Source of the DNA: UBA1181 sp963626555
GTDB lineage: Bacteria; Bacteroidota; Bacteroidia; Bacteroidales; Paludibacteraceae
Direction of reading: 5' to 3'
DNA: 25,340 nt
Assembly: GCA_963626555.1 (NCBI GenBank)
Contig: CAVFXQ010000036.1
Location: forward strand, 1 to 25,340
Within the stretch, counting starts at the first letter, position 1. Every line of letters begins with the position of its first letter. A model generated the notes under the pieces. The model saw only the letters and a program-made list of their open reading frames with translations. It had not been told where the DNA came from and did not search any database. Of the stretch, positions 8,237-14,427 are shown piece after piece. Made by a program: the position numbers and the translations under genes.

Positions 8237-8389
8237 TTACTTAGCCAAGTACGCTTTAACATCATCGTTGTGGACGATCTTCTCATCAAAGTAGTAAGCA
8301 CCAGTCTTAGGCGACTTAACCATCTTGATAACCTTTGCGTAAGAACGACCTTCACCCTTTTGGAGGGTAGCGACTACTTTTTTTGCCAT
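8237..8389 (-). CDS. DUF4295 small basic protein, probable Bacteroidetes-specific ribosomal protein
   Basis: A 50-codon frame from ATG at 8389 encodes MAKKVVATLQKGEGRSYAKV followed by a Lys-rich stretch and ends DDVKAYLAK. It is very basic and matches the DUF4295 family, which in Bacteroidetes is found right after rpmG. Spacing here is 17 nt behind rpmG, so it is co-transcribed with bL28 and bL33. Its size, charge and fixed position argue that it is a component of the large ribosomal subunit. I recall that structural work on a Flavobacterium ribosome found an extra small protein named bL38 that fits this family, but I cannot confirm the identity here. The gene is short and easily missed by ORF callers; codon use and the intact family sequence support it strongly. 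Confidence 0.88.
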   Translation of the reverse strand: MAKKVVATLQKGEGRSYAKVIKMVKSPKTGAYYFDEKIVHNDDVKAYLAK

Positions 8390-8406
8390 AGTTGATACTT
8401 ATTATA

Positions 8407-8595
8407 TTACTTGATTTCTTTGTGGATTGTGTATCTCTTCAAGATTGGGTTATATTTTCTGAGTTCCAATCTTTCAGGAGTGTTTTTTCTGTTCTTAGTG
8501 GTAATGTAGCGAGAAGTTCCTGGCATTCCACTGTCTTTGTGTTCTGTACACTCCAAAATCACTTGCACACGGCTTTCTTTACTCTTTTTTCCCAT
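8407..8595 (-). CDS. rpmG: Large-subunit ribosomal protein bL33
   Basis: The 62-residue protein MGKKSKESRVQVILECTEHK continues into RYITTKNRKNTPERLELRKYNP and ends KRYTIHKEIK, the full bL33 pattern. The zinc-binding Cys pairs are absent: only one Cys remains at the first site, and the KYC..C site is KYNPIL. It is therefore the zinc-independent form. The protein sits near the E site of the 50S subunit. It lies 15 nt downstream of rpmB and 17 nt upstream of the DUF4295 gene, within one operon. Confidence 0.97.
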   Translation of the reverse strand: MGKKSKESRVQVILECTEHKDSGMPGTSRYITTKNRKNTPERLELRKYNPILKRYTIHKEIK

Positions 8596-8610
8596 TTTTT
8601 TAGCCCTCCA

Positions 8611-8844
8611 TTAAATAAGTCCTTTTCTTGCTGCGTCTACTAAGGCTGCATTGAGACCATTCTTGTCAATGGTACGGATAGCCTTTGCTGATACTTTCAA
8701 AGTAATCCAACAGTCTTGCTCTGGCCAGTAGAATTTCTTTGTGTGCAAGTTTACATTGAATTTTCTCTTTGTTCTTCTTTTTGAATGGGAAACATTGTTT
8801 CCATTCATCGCTGTCTTACCAGTAATTTCACAAATTTTTGACAT
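8611..8844 (-). CDS. rpmB: Large-subunit ribosomal protein bL28
   Basis: I choose the ATG at 8844, giving the 77-residue form MSKICEITGKTAMNGNNVSH, which is the normal N-terminus of bL28; an ATG five codons upstream (8859) would add MNLTA and is unlikely. Downstream come the basic block SKRRTKRKFNVNLHTKKFYW and the segment WITLKVSAKAIRTIDKNGL, both family hallmarks. Only the first Cys of the zinc motif is present, so this is the zinc-independent type, matching the bL33 encoded next to it. It is first in the bL28-bL33-DUF4295 operon and has a leader of about 170 nt that can fold (see the leader entry), which suggests feedback or other leader control. Confidence 0.97.
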   Translation of the reverse strand: MSKICEITGKTAMNGNNVSHSKRRTKRKFNVNLHTKKFYWPEQDCWITLKVSAKAIRTIDKNGLNAALVDAARKGLI

Positions 8845-9019
8845 TGCTGTTAAATTCAAAAGTTATTACTCATAAAGCAGGGTTACATTCTCGCTTCTGA
8901 TCTTTCATCGATGACCGTCAATGAAAGCAGCGTAACTATCAGAAAAACAACTAAATGCTACCTCTCCTTTTGCTTGATAAAATGCAGTCCAACATTTTTC
9001 AGAACATACGTCTTTATCG
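8845..9019 (-). promoter_or_regulatory. Long structured 5' leader of the rpmB operon
   Basis: From the promoter at 9025-9056 the transcript should start near 9018, leaving about 170 nt before the rpmB start codon. On the minus strand three nested stems can form between 8882 and 8936: GTTA (8933-8936 side) with TAAC (8882-8885), CGCT with AGCG (8929-8932 with 8892-8895), and CTTTCAT with ATGAAAG (8921-8927 with 8902-8908), closing a 12-nt loop and separated by asymmetric internal loops. Such interrupted stems are typical of ribosomal-protein leader RNAs. A 14-codon open frame (8995 down to 8951) and a purine-rich AGGAGAGG are also in the leader. The function is inferred. Confidence 0.45.
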
Positions 9020-9024
9020 GGTTG

Positions 9025-9056
9025 CAAATTTACGCTCAAAAATTCTTTTCTACAAA
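9025..9056 (-). promoter_or_regulatory. Promoter of rpmB-rpmG-DUF4295
   Basis: Read on the minus strand, TTTG (9053-9056) and TAAATTTG (9025-9032) are separated by exactly 20 nt, a full match to the Bacteroidetes -33/-7 promoter. It overlaps the last codons and stop of pncC, so the ribosomal operon is transcribed independently of pncC. Confidence 0.8.
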
Positions 9057-9533
9057 TTCCTGTGCGAGAAAAATTGCTTCAATGGCGGATAATTGAATGT
9101 TTTGGTCGCGCCATTCTGTTAAACTTAGTTTTTTTGTGGTAGTCTTGTCTTTCGTGCCAACAGCAATCCAGACTGTTCCGACCGGTTTCTCTTCGCTTCC
9201 TCCGCCAGGTCCAGCCACTCCTGAGACAGCAATGCCAATATCTGTTTTTAGAAGTTTGCAGATTCCTCTCGCCATTTGGTCGACTGTTTCGGAACTGACA
9301 GCTCCTTTGGTCTCCAAGGTTTCACTGCTTACCCCCAATACGTTGTGTTTCACTTCATTGCAGTATGCTACTACTGCTCCGATGAAGAATTCGGAACTGC
9401 CTGCATGACGAGCCAAGAGAGAAGCGATAGTTCCTCCTGTGCAGCTTTCAGCGGTGGCGATAGTAAGTTTTTTTTCTTTTAAAAGATTTCCTAATGCTAC
9501 CTCGGGAAGGCATGGACTATCTATGTGTTTCAT
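9036..9533 (-). CDS. pncC: CinA C-terminal domain protein, nicotinamide-nucleotide amidase (PncC)
   Basis: The ATG at 9533 gives a 165-residue protein, MKHIDSPCLPEVALGNLLKE, matching the stand-alone CinA C-terminal family. The longer frame upstream starts inside the promoter and is not used. Key motifs are TIATAESCTGG (24-34), IGAVVAYCNEVK (51-62), and SGVAGPGGGSEEKPVGTVW (104-122). The enzyme deamidates nicotinamide mononucleotide to nicotinate mononucleotide in pyridine nucleotide salvage. The N-terminal molybdopterin-binding-like domain of full CinA is absent, as in E. coli PncC. It is transcribed away from the MATE gene from a promoter in the shared gap, and the ribosomal operon promoter lies over its 3' end. 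Confidence 0.92.
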   Translation of the reverse strand: MKHIDSPCLPEVALGNLLKEKKLTIATAESCTGGTIASLLARHAGSSEFFIGAVVAYCNEVKHNVLGVSSETLETKGAVSSETVDQMARGICKLLKTDIGIAVSGVAGPGGGSEEKPVGTVWIAVGTKDKTTTKKLSLTEWRDQNIQLSAIEAIFLAQEFVEKNF

Positions 9534-9547
9534 TGTTAATTTTTTTA

Positions 9548-9576
9548 CAAAGGTAGAAAAAGAAGTAGTCTTACAA
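9548..9576 (-). promoter_or_regulatory. Promoter of pncC
   Basis: On the minus strand TACCTTTG (9548-9555) fits TAnnTTTG, and a TTG (9574-9576) lies 18 nt upstream. The start codon at 9533 follows after a very short leader. Confidence 0.65.
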
Positions 9577-9591
9577 GGCGGAAAGTTTTCG

Positions 9592-9599
9592 TATTTTTG
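9592..9599 (+). promoter_or_regulatory. -7 box for the MATE operon
   Basis: TATTTTTG at 9592-9599 matches TAnnTTTG and lies 21 nt before the ATG at 9621. No good -33 TTG is present at the expected distance. The region where it should be overlaps the divergent pncC promoter, so the two promoters may interfere. Confidence 0.45.
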
Positions 9600-9620
9600 C
9601 ATTTATGTATTGTATAAGGT

Positions 9621-11009
9621 ATGGAAAATAAAGAAAAATCGGGATCTCAATTGTTAGGGACTGCCGATATTAAGAAATTGTTGTTACAGTATTCTGGTCC
9701 CGCCATTGCTGCGATGATGGCATCGGCTCTTTATAATGTGATAGATCGAATATTCATCGGTCAAGGTGTCTCTGCGCTGGCTATCTCAGGGTTAGCGATT
9801 ACGATGCCTGTGATGAATCTTTCTGCGGCTTTCGGGGCGATGATTGGTGCAGGAGGTGCGACATTGACCTCTATCAAGATGGGGCAGCAAGATTATGAGG
9901 GTACGCTTAAAGTTTTGGCGAATGTTACGATTTTGAACATTCTCCTTGGTATCTTTTTTATGGTCTTGGGGTTGGCTTTCATTGATCAGATTCTTCTTTT
10001 CTTCGGAGCGAGCATGGACACTCTTCAGTATGCGCGTGATTTTATGGAGGTTATTTTGGCGGGTAATGTCATTACGCATCTGTATTTGGGGTTGAATAAT
10101 GTGATGCGGTCGTCAGGGAATCCTCGGAAAGCGATGTTGGTAACGATGATGACGGTGGGTATCAACTTAGTTCTGGCTCCTGTGTTCATATTTGTGTTGA
10201 ACTGGGGAATACGGGGGGCTGCTTTGGCTACGATATTGGCGCAATTGGTGGCTCTGATTGTCGTTGTCAGGCACTTCTCAAATAAGAATTCATCGTTGCG
10301 GTATAGTCGCTCCATGTTCAAGGTGGATTGGCGTGTCTGCAAGTCGATTGTTTCTATAGGAATGGCCCCGTTTATGTTGAATGCGTGCGCATGTTTGGTG
10401 GTTATTCTGATAAATAGGGCTTTGTATAGCCATGGAGGCGATTTGGCGATTGGTGCGTATGGAATTGTGAATGGTTTGTTGATGATTTTCGCTATGCTGG
10501 TGATGGGGTTGAATCAAGGTATGCAGCCGATTGCGGGGTATAATTTTGGAGCGCAACAATACTCTCGTGTTCGTAAGGTGTTGAATGTTACGATTTTATA
10601 TGCTACAGTGTTTATGTGTCTTGCATTTGTGGTTTCGGAGGCTGCTCCTCGGTTGTTGGCACGTATGTTCACGTCAGATGAGGAGTTGATACGATTGACG
10701 GTGTTGGGACTTCGAATCTGTTGTGCAGCATTTCCGATCGTAGGCTTTCAGATGGTAGTGTCGAACTTTTTCCAGTCTATAGGAAAAGCTCCGATGGCGG
10801 TTTTGCTTTCGTCGACGAGACAGATGCTTCTTTTGGTGCCATTCTTGTTGATTTTCCCTAATATTTGGGGGTTGGAGGGTGTTTTTTTTAGTATGCCAGT
10901 GTCGGATGCTATTTCAACCCTTTTGGCGTTCATTCTTTTAAGAAGAGAGATGAAGACATTCTCGAAGCTGCAAGATAAGCCTTTCCCTCAAGATGCGAAG
11001 GAATCGTAA
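9621..11009 (+). CDS. MATE-family multidrug/cation antiporter
   Basis: The 462-residue protein has about 12 hydrophobic membrane segments in two homologous halves. The N-terminal half starts LLLQYSGPAIAAMMASALYNVIDRIFIGQGVSALAISGLAITMP in sequence order (residues about 20-60), the classic MATE opening, where the Y-N-x-x-D-R-I-F-I-G pattern is characteristic of the DinF/NorM-like bacterial branch common in Bacteroidetes. The second half shows GAYGIVNGLLMIFAMLVMGLNQGMQPIAGYNFGAQ, the matching element, and LRICCAAFPIVGFQMVVSNFFQSIGKA. Such proteins export drugs or organic cations using a Na+ or H+ gradient; the substrate cannot be told. It is first in a plus-strand cluster, 18 nt ahead of a cytidylate-kinase-like gene. 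Confidence 0.92.
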   Translation: MENKEKSGSQLLGTADIKKLLLQYSGPAIAAMMASALYNVIDRIFIGQGVSALAISGLAITMPVMNLSAAFGAMIGAGGATLTSIKMGQQDYEGTLKVLANVTILNILLGIFFMVLGLAFIDQILLFFGASMDTLQYARDFMEVILAGNVITHLYLGLNNVMRSSGNPRKAMLVTMMTVGINLVLAPVFIFVLNWGIRGAALATILAQLVALIVVVRHFSNKNSSLRYSRSMFKVDWRVCKSIVSIGMAPFMLNACACLVVILINRALYSHGGDLAIGAYGIVNGLLMIFAMLVMGLNQGMQPIAGYNFGAQQYSRVRKVLNVTILYATVFMCLAFVVSEAAPRLLARMFTSDEELIRLTVLGLRICCAAFPIVGFQMVVSNFFQSIGKAPMAVLLSSTRQMLLLVPFLLIFPNIWGLEGVFFSMPVSDAISTLLAFILLRREMKTFSKLQDKPFPQDAKES

Positions 11010-11027
11010 AAATAAAAAATTGAAGTT

Positions 11028-11657
11028 ATGAGTGAAGGACATTTAATAATAAGTTTGGGTCGGCAATTTGGTGCAGGCGGACGTTCAGTGGGCAAGATGT
11101 TGTCTGAAAAATTAGGCATCGGCTACTATGACAAGGAGTTGATAACCGAGGTGGCGCGAGAATATGGATTTTCACCGGAGGTTTTTGATCAGACAGATGA
11201 AAAGTCGACTGTAGTGTCTGGCAATGTGTTGCAGTGGATGAGCAGTTTGGTGACGGGCGGTTTTCATTCGCACAACTACTTGTCTCAGGATTCACTGTTT
11301 GAGATGCAGTCGAATGTGATACGAAAGTTGGCTTCTGAAAAGTCGTGTGTTATTTTGGGACGTTGCTGTGATTATGTTTTACGCGACAACCCGATGTGTG
11401 TGAGTGTCTTTCTACATTCCACGTTGGAGGATCGTGCTATGAGGATTGCTGCTCGATCTCAGATGTCGGTCGAGGAAGCGAAGGCTCTGATGGAGGTAGA
11501 AGATCGTCGACGCGCCTCTTATTATAATTTTTATTCTAACAAAACGTGGGGAATGGCATCGACTTATAATTTGTCGGTCAATGTAGCGACGTTGGGAGAA
11601 TCAGGAACTGTGGACTTCATTGAGAGGTATCTTAGAGAGGCTGGGTATCTTAAATAG
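11028..11657 (+). CDS. Cytidylate-kinase-like family protein
   Basis: The 209-residue protein starts with a P-loop-like segment, ISLGRQFGAGGRSVGKMLSE (8-27), followed by LGIGYYDKELITEVAREYG, the signature of the 'cytidylate kinase-like' P-loop family. A middle block CVILGRCCDYVL and the later RMSxEEAK-like helix (QMSVEEAKALMEVEDRRRASYYNFYS) match nucleoside-monophosphate-kinase lid and substrate regions. The glycine loop differs from canonical CMP kinase (GPxGxGK[ST]), so CMP kinase activity is not assured and a separate cmk is expected elsewhere. The gene sits between the MATE gene (18 nt) and ung (7 nt) and is likely co-transcribed with both. Its true substrate is unknown. Confidence 0.82.
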   Translation: MSEGHLIISLGRQFGAGGRSVGKMLSEKLGIGYYDKELITEVAREYGFSPEVFDQTDEKSTVVSGNVLQWMSSLVTGGFHSHNYLSQDSLFEMQSNVIRKLASEKSCVILGRCCDYVLRDNPMCVSVFLHSTLEDRAMRIAARSQMSVEEAKALMEVEDRRRASYYNFYSNKTWGMASTYNLSVNVATLGESGTVDFIERYLREAGYLK

Positions 11658-11664
11658 GATAAGT

Positions 11665-12327
11665 ATGGATGTTAAGATAGAATCTTCCTGGAAGGAAGTG
11701 TTGTCAGACGAGTTTGAGAAACCCTATTTTTCGCTTTTGACTTCATTTGTAAGGAAAGAGTATCAGACGAAGCAGATATTCCCGCCAGCGTCGTTGATAT
11801 TCAATGCATTCAATCTTTGTCCCTTTGACAAGGTGAAGGTGGTGATTATTGGTCAAGATCCATATCATGAGGTGGGGCAGGCGCATGGTTTGTGTTTCTC
11901 GGTGAATGATGGAGTGAAGTTTCCTCCATCGCTGGTCAATATTTTTAAGGAGATAGAGCGTGATTATGGTAAACCGATGCCTCAGAGTGGTAATTTGGTA
12001 CGTTGGGCGAATCAGGGAGTTTTCCTTCTGAATGCCACTTTGACTGTTTGTCAAGGAGCGGCAGGGTCGCATCAGAACAAAGGGTGGGAGGAGTTTACCG
12101 ACCGTGTGATCAAGGAGATTTCAGACCGTAAAGAACATGTGGTTTTTCTCTTGTGGGGTTCGTATGCGCAACGCAAGGGGTTAGTGATAGATGAGAAGAA
12201 ACATTTGGTGCTAAAGGCGGTACACCCTTCTCCGTTGTCTGCCTACCGAGGGTTTATTGGATGTGGACATTTTCGAAAAGCCAATGAATATTTGACACAC
12301 AATGGAGAGTCTGCGATTGAATGGTAA
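11665..12327 (+). CDS. ung: Uracil-DNA glycosylase, family 1
   Basis: I use the ATG at 11665, which gives a 220-residue protein beginning MDVKIESSWKEVLSDEFEKP, as in other family-1 enzymes; the longer frame overlaps the upstream gene. The water-activating loop GQDPYH is at 63-68 (Asp65 catalytic), followed by the uracil-pocket GLCFSV, the LNATLTV strand with its conserved Asn (123), and the minor-groove loop HPSPLSAYRG starting at His187, then GCGHFRKAN. All catalytic elements are intact. The enzyme removes uracil from DNA at the start of base excision repair. It follows the cytidylate-kinase-like gene by 7 nt, indicating translational closeness in the same operon. Confidence 0.97.
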   Translation: MDVKIESSWKEVLSDEFEKPYFSLLTSFVRKEYQTKQIFPPASLIFNAFNLCPFDKVKVVIIGQDPYHEVGQAHGLCFSVNDGVKFPPSLVNIFKEIERDYGKPMPQSGNLVRWANQGVFLLNATLTVCQGAAGSHQNKGWEEFTDRVIKEISDRKEHVVFLLWGSYAQRKGLVIDEKKHLVLKAVHPSPLSAYRGFIGCGHFRKANEYLTHNGESAIEW

Positions 12328-12365
12328 TTAGGTTAATTGTGAAAAGAATTGAAAAGGATTTTTTT

Positions 12366-12373
12366 TATATTTG
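12366..12373 (+). promoter_or_regulatory. -7 box for the small lipoprotein gene
   Basis: TATATTTG matches TAnnTTTG. TTG triplets exist at 12337-12339 and 12349-12351, but neither has ideal spacing. The ATG follows at 12456, leaving a leader of about 75 nt with no clear fold beyond a 5-bp CTCAA/TTGAG hairpin. Confidence 0.45.
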
Positions 12374-12455
12374 TATTGCTCCATTTTGAATAGGAGTACA
12401 CTCAAAAGTTGAGAGAGAATTCGAAAAAAAGACTGAACATTAATTTAAATATAAT

Positions 12456-12935
12456 ATGAAGAAGATATTTTTTGCTATGGTTGGGGCGTTGATGTTGTTT
12501 GTAGTGTCTTCGTGCGATGATGGTCGGAAAACATCCTATATGAAATATGAGACGGATGTCTTCTCCATTGAGTATCCAGAGAATTGGGAGATTGAAACAG
12601 GAGTCTATTCAGTACGTCCGTTCTCGTGTGCGTCCGACCATTTGATAGTGGCGATTGGTACGCGTTTAGTCAACTCAACACCGTTGGACAGTTTTGTTGA
12701 AGAGCGTATTCGTTGTTATGAGGAGCAACAGTGGGGCTTTAAACTTATCTCGAAGGAGGTTAATGGCGATGAAGCGAGGATTTGCTACAAGAATGTAAGC
12801 GACGAGATGGAATTAGGCACGACGATGCGAATAATTCGTCATGGAGACTATTTCTATGGCGTAGACGGAACATACGAGACTGTTGCTGAGAAAGATACTA
12901 TTGAGCATATTGTTAACTCATTGAAATTCAAATAA
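12456..12935 (+). CDS. Small PsbP-like lipoprotein of unknown role
   Basis: The 159-residue protein has a lipoprotein signal peptide with Cys20 (LFVVSSCDDG). The mature part, VFSIEYPENWEI near 29-40, followed by strands and a C-terminal helix ending DTIEHIVNSLKFK, fits the PsbP/DUF1795-type fold, in which a 'F-x-I-x-Y-P-x-x-W' motif opens the domain. Such proteins are often envelope lipoproteins with no assigned function. It stands alone, with its own likely promoter, 128 nt after ung, and meets the symporter gene end to end. Family assignment is by motif and length, so the specific role is unknown. Confidence 0.7.
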   Translation: MKKIFFAMVGALMLFVVSSCDDGRKTSYMKYETDVFSIEYPENWEIETGVYSVRPFSCASDHLIVAIGTRLVNSTPLDSFVEERIRCYEEQQWGFKLISKEVNGDEARICYKNVSDEMELGTTMRIIRHGDYFYGVDGTYETVAEKDTIEHIVNSLKFK

Positions 12936-12965
12936 TTCTGAGTAGCAATAGAGAGATATTCATAT

Positions 12966-13014
12966 CTCCCCTGGAAGACTAATGAACTTGGTTTCCAAGG
13001 GAGATTTTATTTTC
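12966..13014 (+). terminator. Probable terminator of the small lipoprotein gene
   Basis: CTCCCCTGGAA (12966-12976) pairs with TTCCAAGGGAG (12993-13003) with a single C-A mismatch, and ATTTTATTTTC follows. The loop contains the stop codon of the opposing symporter gene, so the signal lies inside that gene's 3' end. A small neighbouring hairpin, GAGATAT/ATATCTC at 12953-12968, overlaps it. Confidence 0.5.
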
Positions 13015-14424
13015 AATCCAAAGTCCGACAAACATTAGTAATCCATTGAGAATGAGGAGTTCGTATCCCATAGCATATCCCAACTCCTGTTTTAGTAGGT
13101 ATGATATAACATAGGACAATGCAATGGAGAGAACGGCAGAAAGAGGAATGAAGCGTAATTTTTGACTTACGGTTTTTTGTGTAAAGCAAAATGAGAATAA
13201 CCCTAGAACGGGTCCATAAAAAAACGACACGATGGTGTAGATAAGGTCAATCGCATGAGAGTTTTGAGCCTGCTGTAGTACGACTACCAAGAAGAAAAAT
13301 ACAAGCGTAACCAAGATGTGGACAATGATTCTTTTTCTCTTATCTGCCTCTTTTCTACTAAAATCTACTGATATTGAGGTTGTTATACTTGCGATAGCGG
13401 AGTCTACACTTGAGAATGAGGATGCCAGCATCCCGATTACGAAGCAAATCAGTCCAATTGTTCCCATCTCTTTTGCGAAGTAGGGTAATAGATTGTCATC
13501 AGTGGCAGGCAGGGGGTTGCCATTCTTCGTATAGATAGTTACAATCAAAACGCCCAATGCAAGAAATAATAAGTTGAGTGGCACGAAAAGAACCCCATAC
13601 GAGAGCATATTACGTTGAGATTCTTTCAAGTTCTTACAAGAAAGATTTTTCTGCATTAGGTCTTGGTCCAGTCCGGTCATCACTAAAACAATAAAAATAC
13701 CACTTAGAAACTGCTTGACAAAATGTTGTTTGCTCAGCCAATTGTCCCATACAAAGGTCTCGGAGAGAGGAGAGTTGTAGACTAATTTAGCAGCGTCAAA
13801 AAAACCGATATTCAAGGTTTGCAGTGCAGCGTGGATGAGCAAGACAAGTGCGACGACCAATAGGATAGTTTGCAAAAAATCTGTCCACACGATAGTGCGG
13901 ATACCCCCTTTCCAGGTATAAAGCCATACCATTAGAAGAGATCCTAAGGCAACAACCCAAAATGGAATTCCATATTGCGTGAATACCAGTCTGTGCACTA
14001 CCAAAACTACCACATAGAGTTTGACAGATGAAGAGAGTGTCTTATTTAACAAGAAACAGATGGCGGCGGTGCGCCGACCAATTCGCCCTAATTTCCTTTC
14101 AAGGATGGAATAGATGGAGACTGTGTTAGCCGCATAGTAGATAGGAAGCAGAACCATGGCGACAATAATATAGCCAACAATGAAGCCGAGGGTCATCTGC
14201 AAGTAGGTAAAGTGAATGGATGTGACCCAACCTGGCACAGAGACAAACGTAACTCCTGAGATGGAGGCTCCGATCATACCTAATGAGACTGTCCACCACG
14301 GAGAACGTCGACCTCCGATGAAGAAGTCGACGTTCGTATGTTTTTGGTTATCTCCTTTTGTTGTGAAATACGCCACAATTAGCAAAAGCGCTAAGTAGGC
14401 GATGATGGAAAGGATAAGAATCAT
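12979..14424 (-). CDS. Sodium:solute symporter (SSS family)
   Basis: The 481-residue protein has about 13 hydrophobic segments. Family features include the N-terminal region with DFFIGGRRSPWWTVSLGMIGASISGVTF in sequence (about 33-60), the Na+-site-like GASISG stretch, the YSILERKLGRIGRR loop, the WKGGIRTIVWTDFLQTILL segment (about 172-190), and the helix with SSFSSVDSAIASITT, which carries the Ser/Thr-rich sodium-site pattern. It moves a solute into the cell with Na+; the solute is not identifiable. The start codon is only 3 nt behind the yidC stop, so the two are almost certainly on one mRNA. Its 3' end holds a hairpin that may terminate the converging lipoprotein gene. Confidence 0.9.
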   Translation of the reverse strand: MILILSIIAYLALLLIVAYFTTKGDNQKHTNVDFFIGGRRSPWWTVSLGMIGASISGVTFVSVPGWVTSIHFTYLQMTLGFIVGYIIVAMVLLPIYYAANTVSIYSILERKLGRIGRRTAAICFLLNKTLSSSVKLYVVVLVVHRLVFTQYGIPFWVVALGSLLMVWLYTWKGGIRTIVWTDFLQTILLVVALVLLIHAALQTLNIGFFDAAKLVYNSPLSETFVWDNWLSKQHFVKQFLSGIFIVLVMTGLDQDLMQKNLSCKNLKESQRNMLSYGVLFVPLNLLFLALGVLIVTIYTKNGNPLPATDDNLLPYFAKEMGTIGLICFVIGMLASSFSSVDSAIASITTSISVDFSRKEADKRKRIIVHILVTLVFFFLVVVLQQAQNSHAIDLIYTIVSFFYGPVLGLFSFCFTQKTVSQKLRFIPLSAVLSIALSYVISYLLKQELGYAMGYELLILNGLLMFVGLWIENKISLGNQVH

Positions 14425-14427
14425 CTA

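Noticed and set aside
9097..9482. Plus-strand open frames opposite pncC
   Set aside because: They mirror the conserved CinA-type coding sequence on the other strand and have no promoter or family match.
11026..11295. Minus-strand frame opposite the cytidylate-kinase-like gene
   Set aside because: Antisense shadow with a Pro/Ser/His-rich translation typical of spurious frames.
12328..12455. Gap between ung and the small lipoprotein searched for a small RNA or tRNA
   Set aside because: Only a promoter box and a 5-bp hairpin are seen; no tRNA-like fold or strong terminator.
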